DNA from: Flavobacterium covae
Lineage (GTDB): Bacteria > Bacteroidota > Bacteroidia > Flavobacteriales > Flavobacteriaceae
Assembly (NCBI GenBank): GCA_019565575.1
Contig: CP067379.1
Span: 558,001 to 622,000, forward strand
Length of the DNA stretch: 64,000 nucleotides
Reading direction: 5' to 3'
Shown piece by piece: positions 22,141 to 32,960 of this stretch. Both the position numbers and the translations under genes were made by a program. Every line of letters starts with the position of its first letter. Within the stretch, counting starts at the first letter, position 1. The notes under the pieces are model-generated. The model was not told where the DNA came from, did not search any database, and worked only from the letters and a program-made list of their open reading frames with translations.

Positions 22141-24873
22141 ATGATAAAAAAAATTTCCTTTTTATTATCCTTATTTACAATAATTACATTTAGTCAAAAC
22201 AACATTGATCTAATAAAAAACCACTTAAAAGGAAACACCTCTAAAATCAAAATGAATCAACATGATATTGATAATTTAATCATATCAGATGAGTTTATAA
22301 CAACCAATAATAATACGGTTTGTCACGTAAAACAAACACAAAATGGTATACCTATTTATAATATTGACTCTAATTTTATAATTGATAACACAGGAAAAGT
22401 TTCAGGCAAATTAAAAACTATTCCAGAATTTCCAGACAACGAAAAAAAAAGGGTTCAAAAAATAGATGTAAACACTGCCTTAACAAAAGCTTTAGTATCA
22501 ACTAATGATATTATATCAGAACATATATTTAGTAAACTTGAAAACAACAAATTTAGGTTAGAAAATAAAATTAAAAAAGAAAAGGATATAAACGGAGAAT
22601 TAGTCTATTTTTTAACCGACAAAAATGAGTTAAAACTCACTTACTTCTTTGAATATTACTCTGATAGTGGTGAAAAAGATTTATGGAATATTTTTATAGA
22701 TGCCGAAACAGGCAACATTATTGAAAAAAGAAATAAAACCTTAAAATGTACCTTTCAGAAAGAACATGATTACACAACAAACAATCAATCCTTTTTATTT
22801 AAAAAAGAAAACTTATCAAAATCAGGCTTATTATCACCTAATACCACAAACTACAAAGTTACACCTTGGAACTACGAAAGCCCTAATCATTATAGAGAAG
22901 CTTTTCCTACTAATATAGAAGGTAGAACAATTGTTACAAATCCTGAATCAACTACCGCATTAGCCCCACTTAGTCTTGCTGCTTCTCCCAACGGATGGCA
23001 CAATAATAATTCTATTATTGGCAATACAACAGACTCTACTACATTTAACTATACAAAAGGTAATAATGTATTTGCTTATTCCGACACAAAGAACTTAGAT
23101 CCTCCTATCACCTCTATTAAAAGTTACACCTATTCATCTTCGGGTTCGTATCCAAATTTAACTTTTGAGTATCCTTATTCTGGATTATCAACTTCTCCTA
23201 TAAATGAAATAGATGCCGCTAATACAAATCTTTTTTACATGAACAATATCATGCATGATTTATGGTATCAATATGGTTTTGATGAAACAAACAAAAACTT
23301 TCAAGATAAAAATTACAATCGTGGAGGACTACAAGGAGATTATGTTTTAGCACAATCACAAGATGCTTCTCAAAGCAGTTCTCCTAATTACAACAATGCT
23401 AACTTTTCTACACCCTCTGATGGACAAAACCCTAAAATGCAAATGTATTTATGGCAACATCCCGTTCCTATCAAAGTACAAATAACCACCGGATCATTAT
23501 TAGGTAAAATATACAGTGCTATGGATAATGATTTTACATCAGGACATATTGAATTACCTATAAATCCCAATGATATGTCTGGTGAACTTGTCTTATTTAG
23601 CGATACTGCAAATCCTGATGGAACAAATCCTGATATAAATGATGGATGCTCAGCCACAACCAATACCATAACTGATAAAATTGCTGTGGTCAGACGAGGC
23701 AATTGTAGTTTTTCTTCAAAAGCAATTGCAGCCCAAAATGCTGGAGCAAAAGCATTAATAGTAGTAAACAACTCTCTGGATTCCCTAGATCTTGGGGGAG
23801 GTGATACAGCCGTTAAAATTCCTGTTATAGGTTTATCAAAGGCAGATGGAGATGAATTAATTCGAGTATTAACAACAGAAAGCAATATTCACACAATTCT
23901 TGAAAACAAAAACTACATCTATGCTGACGGCGATTTTGATAACGGAATTATTGCACATGAATACGGTCATGGAATTTCTTCAAGACTTTCAGGCAATTGT
24001 TTAAATAGCTCAGAACAAATGGGAGAAGGCTGGTCTGACTGGTTTTGGCTAATGATGCAAATAAAGGAAGGAGATAAAGGTAGCGACAAAAAAAGCCTCG
24101 GAACTTTTACTCGTAATCAACCAATTAACGGCAAAAGCATTAGAAAATACCCTTATACAACAGATATGAATATTAATCCTTATACATACGCAGATCTAAA
24201 TAAAATGTGGTATTTAGACCCAATTGATAAAACAGAAAAAATTAACTCTCATGCTATTGGAACTGTTTGGGCTTCAATTTTATGGGATCTAACATGGGCT
24301 TATATTAATAAATATGGTTTTGATAATAATATTTACAACGGTACAGGCGGAAACAATAAAATAATGAAAATCGTATTAGATGCCATCAAAATAGATGGCT
24401 GTTCACCTAGTTTTATAACAGGCAGAGATGCTATTTTAACTGCAGATAAAGCAGCCACTGGTGGTCAAAATTACGAATTGATATGGAGAGTTTTTGCTAG
24501 AAGAGGTGTAGGCAATAGTGCTTCTTCAGGAGTAAGCAACACAGGGGTTGCAGGTATAAAAGATAATCCAACTTCTTTACACACAGACTTACCTCCTGAC
24601 ATTCTACTAAATAACGAAGATTTCATCTCAAATGACCTAATTAATATTTATCCAAATCCATCAAAAGGATTAATAAACATTTCTTTCGATAGAACTATTA
24701 ATAATTCAATATTAAAAGTTAGTGATATTAACGGACGAATTGTTTATTATGAAGAAATGAATAAAATAAATCAGTTAGAAACAATAGATTTAAACTCTTT
24801 ACAAAAAGGATTTTATATTCTAACCTTAAAAAATCAAAATATAAACTTTAGCAAAAAAATACTTTTAGAATAA
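22141..24873 (+). CDS. secreted M36 (fungalysin-like) metallopeptidase with type IX sorting domain
   Basis: Extracellular zinc peptidase of 910 residues. Signal peptide MIKKISFLLSLFTIITFSQN; FTP-type propeptide (about 30-190); M36 catalytic domain with HEYGHGIS (zinc ligands, near 604) and the downstream GEGWSDW; an inserted PA domain (about 440-585, with IAVVRRGNCSFSSKA); and a C-terminal type IX secretion domain (NIYPNPSKG, ending KKILLE). It is predicted to cross the outer membrane through T9SS. It stands alone with its own terminator. Confidence 0.92.
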   Translation: MIKKISFLLSLFTIITFSQNNIDLIKNHLKGNTSKIKMNQHDIDNLIISDEFITTNNNTVCHVKQTQNGIPIYNIDSNFIIDNTGKVSGKLKTIPEFPDNEKKRVQKIDVNTALTKALVSTNDIISEHIFSKLENNKFRLENKIKKEKDINGELVYFLTDKNELKLTYFFEYYSDSGEKDLWNIFIDAETGNIIEKRNKTLKCTFQKEHDYTTNNQSFLFKKENLSKSGLLSPNTTNYKVTPWNYESPNHYREAFPTNIEGRTIVTNPESTTALAPLSLAASPNGWHNNNSIIGNTTDSTTFNYTKGNNVFAYSDTKNLDPPITSIKSYTYSSSGSYPNLTFEYPYSGLSTSPINEIDAANTNLFYMNNIMHDLWYQYGFDETNKNFQDKNYNRGGLQGDYVLAQSQDASQSSSPNYNNANFSTPSDGQNPKMQMYLWQHPVPIKVQITTGSLLGKIYSAMDNDFTSGHIELPINPNDMSGELVLFSDTANPDGTNPDINDGCSATTNTITDKIAVVRRGNCSFSSKAIAAQNAGAKALIVVNNSLDSLDLGGGDTAVKIPVIGLSKADGDELIRVLTTESNIHTILENKNYIYADGDFDNGIIAHEYGHGISSRLSGNCLNSSEQMGEGWSDWFWLMMQIKEGDKGSDKKSLGTFTRNQPINGKSIRKYPYTTDMNINPYTYADLNKMWYLDPIDKTEKINSHAIGTVWASILWDLTWAYINKYGFDNNIYNGTGGNNKIMKIVLDAIKIDGCSPSFITGRDAILTADKAATGGQNYELIWRVFARRGVGNSASSGVSNTGVAGIKDNPTSLHTDLPPDILLNNEDFISNDLINIYPNPSKGLINISFDRTINNSILKVSDINGRIVYYEEMNKINQLETIDLNSLQKGFYILTLKNQNINFSKKILLE

Positions 24874-24936
24874 ATTGAATCTAAAACCATAAAAAATGTA
24901 TTTAAAATCATAAGATCCCTCTTCTCTTATTAAACT

Positions 24937-24998
24937 AAAAGAACTGTCTAAAAGGTTAAAACAAAAGATTTTGTCTTTAATCTTAGACAGTTTCTTTT
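24937..24998. terminator. convergent terminator between M36 peptidase and dxs
   Basis: Arms aaaagaactgtctaa (24937-24951) and ttagacagtttctttt (24983-24998) with an inner pairing of AAAAGA/TTTTGTC-type sequence. It is A-rich on the left and T-rich on the right, so it can serve both converging genes. Confidence 0.65.
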
Positions 24999-25022
24999 TA
25001 TTTGTTGAAGTTTTACCTATTT

Positions 25023-26809
25023 TTAAACTTCTTCTTTATCTAGCATAAATAGTTTCAACAACACTGTTAATCCTACCACATCAATTCCACACATTTTTTG
25101 CAATTCATTAATAGTCCCTTGCTCTATAAATTCATCGGGAACTCCTAATCTTTTTATCGGAATTAAATAATCGTGATCTGTAAAAAGGAACTTATTAAAG
25201 TACCAAAACCTCCTTTAATACATCCTTCTTCAATAGTAATAATTTGTTTGTAATTTTGACCTATTTCATGTAGAACAACCTCATCTAGAGGTTTAACAAA
25301 AGGAAAATGATAATGAGAAAATTGTTCTGATTTTAAATCATCTAAAGCCTTCATCATATTATTACCAATAGTTCCTGTAGATAAAATAGCTATATTTTTA
25401 CCTTTACGTAATCGTTTTGCTTTTCCTATTTTTATCTTTTCAAAAGGAAATATTTCTTTTTAATAAACCCTCTACCTCTAGGATAACGAATACTTACAGG
25501 AGTATTAAGACCTACTTGAAAAGTATACATCATATTACGAAGTTCAATTTCGTTTAGCGGTGCTGCAACAATTAATTCTGGAATACAACTCAAATAAGCA
25601 ATATCATATAAACCATGATGAGTAGCTCCATCTTCTCCAACAAAACCAGCTCTATCAAGACAAAAAATAACAGGCAATTTTTGTAATGCTACATCATGAA
25701 TAACTTGATCGTAGGCTCTTTGTAAAAAAGTAGAATATATATTACAAAAAACAATCATTCCTTGTGTAGCCATACCCGCAGAAAAGGTTACAGCATGTTG
25801 CTCTGCAATTCCCACATCAAAAGCACGTTCTGGAAAAGTTTCCATCATAAATTTCATAGAACTACCTGATGGCATTGCGGGTGTTACACCTACAATTTTA
25901 TGATTATCTCGTGCTAATTCTACTAAAGTTTGACCGAAAACATCTTGAAATTTTGATGGCAAGTTTTCTTCTTCTTTTGGGTATATTTTGCCCGTTTCTG
26001 GATCAAATTTACCAGGAGCATGATATTTAACTTGATTTTCTTCTGCTAGTTTCAACCCTTTTCCTTTAGTTGTAATTATATGAAGAAATTTAGGCCCTTT
26101 AACTTCTTTTAATCTTTTAAATTCAGAAATTAACAAATCTATATTATGGCCATCAATAGGTCCTGAATAATCAAAATTTAAAGCTTTAAAAATATTATTT
26201 TCAGTATGTAGTTTTCCGTTTTTAAATGATGTAAAATAGTCTTTTAAAGCACCTACACTTGGATCAATTCCTATGGCATTATCATTAAGTATAACTAAAA
26301 TATTAGCATCTGTATCACCCGCATGATTAAGCGCTTCAAAAGCCATTCCTGGAAGCTATAGAAGCATCTCCTATAACGGCTATATGGTGTTTATCTAAAT
26401 TACCCATAAGCTTTGAAGCTATTGCCATACCTAAAACAGCAGAAATAGATGTAGAGGAATGACCTACTCCAAAAGCATCGAATTCACTTTCAGAACGTTT
26501 GGGAAATCCTGAAATACCTCCTAAATCTCGATTTGTATGAAACACCTCTCTTCTACCTGTTAAAATCTTATGTCCATAGGCTTGGTGTCCTACATCCCAA
26601 ACCAACAAATCTTTAGGGGTATTAAAAACATAATGCAAAGCAATTGTCAACTCAATTACGCCTAAACTTGCCCCTAAATGACCTTCTTTTTGAGAAATGA
26701 TTGTTATAATAAAATCACGCAATTCTTTTGCTAATAAAGGTAATTGCAGAATTTCTATTTTTCTTAAATCGCTTGGAGAATTTATCGAGTCTAAAATTGT
26801 ACTTTCCAT
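25023..26809 (-). CDS. dxs: 1-deoxy-D-xylulose-5-phosphate synthase
   Basis: First enzyme of the MEP isoprenoid pathway; thiamine diphosphate dependent. Features include [17 protein letters not shown], the TPP motif [32 protein letters not shown] and [15 protein letters not shown]. Three breaks: CTGGAAG at 26349-26355 inside the TPP motif, a T run near 25455-25460, and an A5 run near 25178-25184. Correcting them gives about 595 residues ending in DKEEV. The start at 26807-26809 (MESTILDS) lies 6 nt after a TAATTTTG box (26816-26823). Confidence 0.93.
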
Positions 26810-27206
26810 AATAAGCAAAATTAATCAAAACTATTTATTATTCTAGATTTTATAAAGTATCATCTCTTATATCTTAAGTACTTTTTCTTAGTAATTCTAA
26901 CCTAATTTATTTTTAAGACAATCATAAAAAATCATTAAAACCATGCAATTAACACAAAATAATCATAAATTTTATGATAATGATTAAAAGGAAGCAACAT
27001 TAAATCTCTGGTATCTTTTATACCTAAAATCAATTATTAATTTCATACAGAACAGATAAAAGATTCTTGTTTTTAAGGGCATTATTAGATTTTAATTTTT
27101 ATTATAAATAGATAAAGTAGTTATAGGTATGAGTATTTCAAACATAACAACCAGAATTAAGGGTTATTACGGACAGAGATCATTACAAAATTGTAAATTT
27201 GCTCTT
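26810..27206. other. divergent intergenic region dxs/tadA with an AT-rich palindrome
   Basis: About 400 bp without a supported gene. It contains -7 boxes for both divergent genes (26816-26823 minus; 27194-27201 plus). The palindrome ATCATAAATTTTATGAT at 26962-26978 lies near two further AATCAT words at 26919-26936, which could be an operator. Confidence 0.5.
27194..27201 (+). promoter_or_regulatory. tadA -7 element TAAATTTG, 5 nt before ATG
   Basis: Exact TAnnTTTG. Transcription would begin at or next to the tadA ATG (27207), so the mRNA is likely leaderless. This also argues against the longer upstream start at 27129. Confidence 0.55.
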
Positions 27207-27681
27207 ATGGAAAACATTTTTACAGACGAATATTTTATGAAAAAAGCCTTACAAGAAGCCGAAATGGCTTTTCAAGAAGGCGAAATTCCTGTAGGAGCTA
27301 TAATTGTAATAGATAATCGAGTAATAGCTCGAAGCCACAATTTGACAGAAATGCTCAATGATGTAACTGCACATGCTGAAATGCAAGCCATAACTGCTTC
27401 TGCCAATTTTTTAGGCGGAAAATACTTAAAAGGATGCACTCTGTACGTTACTCTAGAACCTTGTCAAATGTGTGCAGGAGCATTATATTGGAGTCAGATT
27501 TCAAAAATTGTATATGGTGCATCTGATGAACAAAGAGGTTACAGAGTTATGGGAACTAAATTACACCCTAAAACTGGAAGTGGTTACAGGAATCATGAAA
27601 GATGAGTGTACACGTTTAATCAGAGATTTTTTAAAAAAAAGAGGTAATTCTAAAAACGATAAAATATTTAACCATTCATAA
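27207..27681 (+). CDS. tadA: tRNA-adenosine (A34) deaminase
   Basis: Converts A34 to inosine in tRNA-Arg(ACG). Zinc-site motifs HAEMQAI (near 60) and PCQMCAGA (near 90) are intact, and the typical N-terminus is DEYFMKKALQEAEMAF. The break at 27574-27580 (CTGGAAG) is resolved by removing one G: HPKTEVVTGIMKDECTRLI, about 157 residues. The start at 27207 is chosen from the family N-terminus and the adjacent promoter box. Confidence 0.92.
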
Positions 27682-27693
27682 AAGGAATAAAAA

Positions 27694-27715
27694 ACCGCCC
27701 CATAAAAGGAGCGGT
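27694..27715 (-). terminator. cold-shock gene terminator
   Basis: Arms accgccc (27694-27700) and the pairing gagcggt side (27709-27715). On the minus strand it is followed by a run of T (fwd aaaa before 27694). Confidence 0.6.
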
Positions 27716-27746
27716 GTAACATTCCGGTAATCTAAAATAATATATA

Positions 27747-27944
27747 TTATTCGATAACAACTACGTTAGTAGCTACTTTACCTTTACGTCCGTCTTCTTC
27801 GTTGTACGAAACTTTTTGTCCTTCTTTAAGTTCTTTACCACCTGTTGCAGTAATGTGAACGAAGATGTCTGATCCAGTTTCGTCGTTTGTAATGAATCCA
27901 AAACCTTTAGACTCTACAAAAAATTTCACTTTGCCTGTTAGCAT
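27747..27944 (-). CDS. cold-shock domain protein
   Basis: 65-residue OB-fold nucleic-acid-binding protein. The RNP1 motif is KGFGFI near residue 13 and RNP2 is DIFVHI near 27. It acts as an RNA chaperone in the cytoplasm. It has its own terminator and is convergent with tadA. It cannot be assigned to a particular csp paralogue. Confidence 0.95.
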   Translation of the reverse strand: MLTGKVKFFVESKGFGFITNDETGSDIFVHITATGGKELKEGQKVSYNEEDGRKGKVATNVVVIE

Positions 27945-27998
27945 TCTAAAAAAAATAAAAAATTAATAATTATCAAAGATAGACTTTTTGTCGAGATA

Positions 27999-28562
27999 TC
28001 AAAGTCTTATATTCAAAAGTTTATGGATTATTTTTTGACACTGAACAATATGGCGTTCATCATGATTAATTATAAAACGAAAGCTATCTCCTAATTGTAT
28101 ACTCAAACAACGAGCAATACTTATCTTTATTTTTTCCTTCTCAAGATCTATACTTTCCGCTTTCTTTAATAGATCTAGCAATTGTTTTTGTTGATTTAAA
28201 AATCTGTCAATTGTTGTTTTGTCCAAAGGTATTTTTAGAGGATTTTTATCCTTAACTGTTTTCATTTTACTTGTTTTAGCACCCAACAGCATGCTCTTTG
28301 CAAAATAATCTCCTAACCAACCTGATGTATAATAAATTTTAGGTCTAAATTTACTTTTAGAAATGACTTTTTCTATTTCTGGCAAATAATAATCACCATA
28401 AAGATTCAAATGTTCTATACATTCTAAAATATTCCAAGAAGTAGATGAATTTCGGTATTGTAAAAAATCTAAGTTCTCTTCTTTTAGGGTAGTTACATAA
28501 TCAATATGAGTTTGCACTTGTTTCTTTAATTCACTTAGCAAAATTTGTGTAGTTGTTTTCAT
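27999..28562 (-). CDS. DinB-like (DUF664-type) four-helix protein
   Basis: 187 residues of helical sequence. DinB-superfamily signs are the N-terminal helix with SWNILECIEHLNLYGDYY (first metal histidine) and the C-terminal NHDERHIVQCQKI. The function is unknown; members include thiol-dependent transferases. It lies 32 bp downstream of the Crp-like regulator on the same strand. Confidence 0.78.
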   Translation of the reverse strand: MKTTTQILLSELKKQVQTHIDYVTTLKEENLDFLQYRNSSTSWNILECIEHLNLYGDYYLPEIEKVISKSKFRPKIYYTSGWLGDYFAKSMLLGAKTSKMKTVKDKNPLKIPLDKTTIDRFLNQQKQLLDLLKKAESIDLEKEKIKISIARCLSIQLGDSFRFIINHDERHIVQCQKIIHKLLNIRL

Positions 28563-28594
28563 AGCAATGATAATTACTACAAATTTCCTTTTTA

Positions 28595-29146
28595 TTATTT
28601 TAAGTTTTCTTGATACATATCAAGACTTTTCAATCTTGATAATGTTTCGGGTGACATACGAAGATAATTTGCGATAAGTTTATGAGGAATTTCCTGAAAC
28701 ACTAGTGGATTACGTAGTTGAATACGCTCTAATCGTTCTTTAGCAGAAAACGTAAGTAAATCCATTTCTCGTTCTAACTGTTGTAAAATTAAGTCTTCTA
28801 ACACCTCATTCCAAACCTTTAAAGTTTCTATATTAGCATACATTAATGACTTGAATTTATTTTTATTTACTTTTAGAACTATAGTTTTTTTTATAGCTTG
28901 AATCGAAAAAACAGTTGGTTTATCAGAAAAAAAACTATCTAAACAAGTAATAAAATCACCCTTATAACCAAAACGAATAATCTGTTCTTCTGTATTGAAG
29001 ACGGAAATTTTCAGGCTTCCGTCTTTCACAAAATAAATATTAGTATCAATGCTCCCATTTACAACCAAATATTCGTTTCTTTTCAACAGTAAAGTTTTTT
29101 CAAACAACTGGTGCTGATTTAAAAGTGTAAACAAGAGGTTTTTCAT
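28595..29146 (-). CDS. Crp/Fnr family transcriptional regulator
   Basis: 183 residues with an N-terminal cyclic-nucleotide-type beta-roll (NGSIDTNIYFVKDGSLKISVF) and a C-terminal helix-turn-helix ending in PHKLIANYLRMSPETLSRLK. There are no cysteines for an iron-sulfur cluster, so an Fnr-type oxygen sensor is unlikely. It lies 3 bp after the secreted-protein gene and upstream of the DinB-like gene, probably one transcript. Confidence 0.88.
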   Translation of the reverse strand: MKNLLFTLLNQHQLFEKTLLLKRNEYLVVNGSIDTNIYFVKDGSLKISVFNTEEQIIRFGYKGDFITCLDSFFSDKPTVFSIQAIKKTIVLKVNKNKFKSLMYANIETLKVWNEVLEDLILQQLEREMDLLTFSAKERLERIQLRNPLVFQEIPHKLIANYLRMSPETLSRLKSLDMYQENLK

Positions 29147-29149
29147 ATC

Positions 29150-29692
29150 TTAATACAAATAAGATTTCATTTCTTTCCAAGTACTTTTAGGTTGCTCAAT
29201 AATTATCTCGTCTCCTTTTTCTTTTTTGTATCGAATAAATTTAAGATTGGCTATACCTTCTTCAGGATAAGCTTTCTTTTGTTTATTAAAAATTACTTCA
29301 CGCATTCCTGTTGAACTTATATTAAGTACCTTCCATCCATTTACAATTTTGGCTTTTGCTATTACAGGCGTTTCAACCAAAGAGAAATCTCCTTTTATTT
29401 TTAAGTTTGAATCTAAGATTAAGGCATCACAACCGCCATTTCCACAGGAGTTATTAAAGAATACAAAATAATCCTTTTTCTTATCATTATTCAAATCAAT
29501 TTCACGCAAAATAAATTTTCTTTTTCCTCTTTGCTCTTTTTCATATTCGGGACTTGAACCATATTTTTTCACCAATTCAATTTCTCGTTTTTTTAGAAAT
29601 TCAGTGATTTTAGTTATTGTTTTTTTATCTTGAGCAAAAGAATTTGCAGTACATAATAATACTACCACTAGGGAGGTTATTCTCATTTTCAT
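29150..29692 (-). CDS. secreted protein of unknown function
   Basis: 180 residues with a signal peptide (MKMRITSLVVVLLCTANSFAQ). The mature part has a calcium-like DLNNDKKKDYFVF stretch and a CGNGGC cysteine pair, reminiscent of periplasmic hypothetical proteins of Bacteroidota. No family is recognised with confidence. First gene of the apparent three-gene unit with the Crp-like regulator. Confidence 0.65.
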   Translation of the reverse strand: MKMRITSLVVVLLCTANSFAQDKKTITKITEFLKKREIELVKKYGSSPEYEKEQRGKRKFILREIDLNNDKKKDYFVFFNNSCGNGGCDALILDSNLKIKGDFSLVETPVIAKAKIVNGWKVLNISSTGMREVIFNKQKKAYPEEGIANLKFIRYKKEKGDEIIIEQPKSTWKEMKSYLY

Positions 29693-29711
29693 CTTTTAAA
29701 AATTAAAAATT

Positions 29712-29766
29712 AAAAAAGGGCTGCCCGAAAAGGTCATTATATCATTTCAACCTTTTCAGACACCCT
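29712..29766 (-). terminator. aspS terminator
   Basis: Imperfect inverted repeat gggctgcccgaaaagg (29718-29733) and ccttttcagacaccc (29751-29765), with a T6 tract on the minus strand. It lies 30 bp past the aspS stop. Confidence 0.6.
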
Positions 29767-29795
29767 CTTGCATCAAATTTATAAAAATTATATGA

Positions 29796-31548
29796 TTATT
29801 CAGTTATCGAAGCAATAAACAGTTCGTTTAATTGTTTCAAATCTAAAACTGAAGGGGCATCAATCATAACATCTCTACCTGAATTATTTTTAGGAAAAGC
29901 AATAAAGTCACGAATAGTTTCTTGACCTCCTAAAATAGCCACTAAGCGATCCAATCCAAAAGCCAACCCTCCGTGTGGTGGTGCGCCATATTGAAAGGCA
30001 TTCATTAAGAATCCAAATTGATTTTCTGCTTCTTCTTTTGAAAACCCAAGAAGTTCAAACATTTTTGCTTGCAAATCTTTATCATGAATACGTATTGAAC
30101 CTCCCCCGATTTCATTTCCGTTTAATACCATATCATAGGCATTCGCTCTAATTTTTCCTGGTTCTATTCCTATTAAATGAACATCCTCTGGTTTTGGTGA
30201 TGTAAACGGATGGTGCATTGCATGATAACGACCACTTTCTTCATCCCATTCTAACAAAGGAAAATCAACTACCCATAACGGAGCAAACTCATTGGGTTTA
30301 CGTAATCCCATTTGGTTAGCTAACTCCATACGCAAAGCACTTAATTGTGTACGTGTTTTATTAGCTGGTCCAGATAAAACAAAGATAATATCTCCTGCAT
30401 TAGCATTAGTTATCTCTGCCCATTTCTTTAAGTCTTCTTGATCGTAAAATTTATCTACTGATGATTTGAAAGAACCATCTGTTTCGCATTTACAGTATAC
30501 CATACCCGAAGCTCCTACTTGTGGGCGTTTTATCCACTCAATCCAAGCATCAATTTCCTTACGTGTAAAGGAAGCACCACCTGGTACAGCAATACCTACT
30601 ACTAACTCAGCTGAATTAAAAACACCAAATTCTTTATGTTGCGCCACCGTATTTAACTCTCCAAACTTCATCCCAAAACGAATATCTGGTTTATCATTAC
30701 CATAGGTTTTCATTGCATAATCATAAGTAATTCTAGGGAATTTATCTACTTCTATTCCTTTTACTTCTTTTTAACAAATGACGTGTTAAGCCCTCGAACA
30801 TATTTAAAATATCTTCTTGTTCAACAAACGCCATTTCACAATCAATTTGAGTAAACTCAGGTTGACGATCAGCACGCAAATCCTCATCACGGAAACATTT
30901 TACAATTTGAAAGTATTTATCCATACCTCCTACCATCAACAATTGTTTGAATGTTTGTGGTGATTGTGGCAACGCATAAAATTGCCCAGGATTCATACGT
31001 GAAGGCACCACAAAGTCTCTAGCTCCTTCTGGAGTTGACTTTATTAGATAAGGTGTTTCTACTTCACAAAAGCCTTGATTGGAAAGATAATTTCTTACTT
31101 CCATAGCTACACGATGACGGAATAATAAACTATTTTTTACTGGATTACGACGAATATCTAGATAACGATATTTCATACGTAATTCTTCTCCTCCGTCTGT
31201 CTCGTCCTCAATAGTAAAAGGCGGCAATTGTGCTTGATTTAAAACAATTAATTCTTTTACTAAAATCTCTATATCACCCGTAGCTATATTTGAATTTTTT
31301 GACTCGCGTTCTATTACAGTTCCTTTTACTTGAACTACAAATTCACGACCTAAAGTTTTAGCTAATTCCATTACTTTTTTATCAGTACGACTTTCGTCAA
31401 AAATCAACTGAGTAATTCCGTAACGATCACGCAAATCAACCCATATCATAAAACCTTTATCACGTGATTTCTGAACCCATCCTGCAAGGGTAACTTCTGT
31501 ATTGATATGTGACGTATTTAATTCGCCGCAAGTATGACTTCTAAACAT
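29796..31548 (-). CDS. aspS: aspartyl-tRNA synthetase
   Basis: Class II synthetase that charges tRNA-Asp. It has an N-terminal OB-fold anticodon-binding domain ([20 protein letters not shown]), motif 2 around [16 protein letters not shown], the bacterial GAD insert, and motif 3 [11 protein letters not shown]. The frame is broken at a T5 run near 30765-30771. Removing one base gives [20 protein letters not shown] and 583 residues. The start at 31546-31548 is [11 protein letters not shown]. An intact CTGAAG occurs at about 29848. The gene for its substrate, tRNA-Asp, lies just upstream. Confidence 0.95.
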
Positions 31549-31718
31549 TTCTATAAAATTTGAATACAAAAATACTATTTTAAAAGATAATTTGTTTTTT
31601 ACTTTACTTACAAATTAACATTATTTTGAATTGAGACGAAAAGTTGCGAAGAAATTTAAAAAGTTTTCAAAACGCCACAACGTTTTCTTAACTTCTTAAC
31701 CAAAGACATTGAAAATAA

Positions 31719-31746
31719 AAAAAGCTCCCCTAAACGGAAAGCTTTT
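31719..31746. terminator. hairpin between tRNA-Asp and aspS
   Basis: Arms aaaagctcccc (31719-31729 region) and ggaaagctttt (31736-31746), with T or A runs on either side. It may be a second terminator for the tRNA-Asp transcript. Confidence 0.55.
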
Positions 31747-31824
31747 CATTGGTCTAACTACTAAACCATTCCGATTTTACTCGGAACTAAACAACACAAC
31801 TAATTTTAAAATCTTTTTTTGGGC

Positions 31825-31848
31825 AAAAAAGCGCTCCGAAGAGCGCTT
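31825..31848 (-). terminator. tRNA-Asp terminator
   Basis: Arms agcgctc (31830-31836) and gagcgct (31841-31847), with a T6 run on the minus strand (fwd aaaaaa 31825-31830). It lies about 23 bp beyond the tRNA 3' end. Confidence 0.75.
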
Positions 31849-31870
31849 CTAATAATTTTCCCAATTTTCG

Positions 31871-31944
31871 CGGTCTGGACGGGACTCGAACCCGCGACCC
31901 CATGCGTGACAGGCATGTATTCTAACCAACTGAACTACCAAACC
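31871..31944 (-). tRNA. tRNA-Asp (anticodon GTC)
   Basis: The minus strand folds as a cloverleaf: acceptor GGTTTGG/CCAGACC, D arm with GTTCAGTTGGTTAGAAT, anticodon stem CATGC/GCATG with loop CTGTCAC, and T arm GGGTTCGAGTCCC. The CCA end is not encoded. Confidence 0.97.
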
Positions 31945-32029
31945 TTGTGCGTTATTGCGGTGCAAATATACGACTGTTTTTTTGTTTTGCAAGGAAAAAA
32001 ATATTTTTTTTTATTTTTTTTAAACAAAA

Positions 32030-32956
32030 TCAAATAAAACCTTGTTTTTCAATGAGATAAGATGTCATTATTTTTTCAAATTTTCCTTCAATTGAAACGG
32101 GCACATATTTAATTTTATACAATGAACAAGTATTCGCTATCCTTTCAAAATAAGAAGTCATCATTTCCTGATATCGACTACTTAATCCGTCTCCAAACAA
32201 ATTTACTTCTTCATTAGTTTCTAAATCCACAAATTTGCGTGGTTGATTATCAAAATGTAAATTAAATTCTGTTTTATAATCTACTACATGAAAAACCACT
32301 ACTTTATGTTTATTATATTTTAAATGTTGCAATGCTTTAAACAAACGCTCCTCATCTTCTAACTGAAACATATCTGTAAAAAGTATTACCATAGAACGCT
32401 TATGCAACTTTTCGGCTATCTGATGTAAGTATGTGATAGTGTCTGTTTTTTTATAAGCAGGTTTATCCTTCAAAAGCTTATCTAATTGATTCAACAACAT
32501 CCTGTGATGACGTTCACTTCCTTTTTCTGGCGCATAATATTCGTAATGATCTGAATAAATACTTAAACCCACGGCATCTCGTTGTCTTTTCAACAAATTC
32601 ATTAAAACAGCTGATGCCAAAACAGAAAAACCGATCTTATTTTCATAAAACATTTGTTCTTTTTTAAGCAATGGATAATACATGGAAGAAGAATTATCAA
32701 CAATCAGATGACAACGCAAATTGGTTTCTTCTTCATATCGCTTAGTATATAAACGATCTGTTTTAGCATATAATTTCCAATCAATATGTTTTGTACTTTC
32801 TCCCGAATTATATATTTTGTGTTCAGCAAATTCAGCTGAAAAACCATGAAAGGGTGACTTATGCATCCCTGAAATAAAGCCTTCTACAATTTGATTAGCC
32901 AAAAGTTCTAGATGTTGAAAGCTAGAAATAGTTTTAATTTGAGATTCTAAATTCAT
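32030..32956 (-). CDS. DUF58 domain protein (VWA-like, MoxR-associated type)
   Basis: 308 residues. The DUF58 core is visible as FAEHKIYNSGESTKHIDWKLYAKTDRLYTKRYEEE, followed by a von Willebrand A-like fold with DNSSSMYYP as the metal-ion site. In related bacteria it is encoded next to a MoxR AAA ATPase and Bat membrane proteins, none of which lie here. A TATATTTG box ends 4 nt before the ATG. Confidence 0.85.
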   Translation of the reverse strand: MNLESQIKTISSFQHLELLANQIVEGFISGMHKSPFHGFSAEFAEHKIYNSGESTKHIDWKLYAKTDRLYTKRYEEETNLRCHLIVDNSSSMYYPLLKKEQMFYENKIGFSVLASAVLMNLLKRQRDAVGLSIYSDHYEYYAPEKGSERHHRMLLNQLDKLLKDKPAYKKTDTITYLHQIAEKLHKRSMVILFTDMFQLEDEERLFKALQHLKYNKHKVVVFHVVDYKTEFNLHFDNQPRKFVDLETNEEVNLFGDGLSSRYQEMMTSYFERIANTCSLYKIKYVPVSIEGKFEKIMTSYLIEKQGFI

Positions 32957-32960
32957 AACT

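Noticed and set aside
31747..31825. Second tRNA gene or tRNA relic downstream of tRNA-Asp
   Set aside because: Some short matches (TTTAGT, a small CCGA/TCGG stem) exist, but there is no T arm, acceptor stem or anticodon arm.
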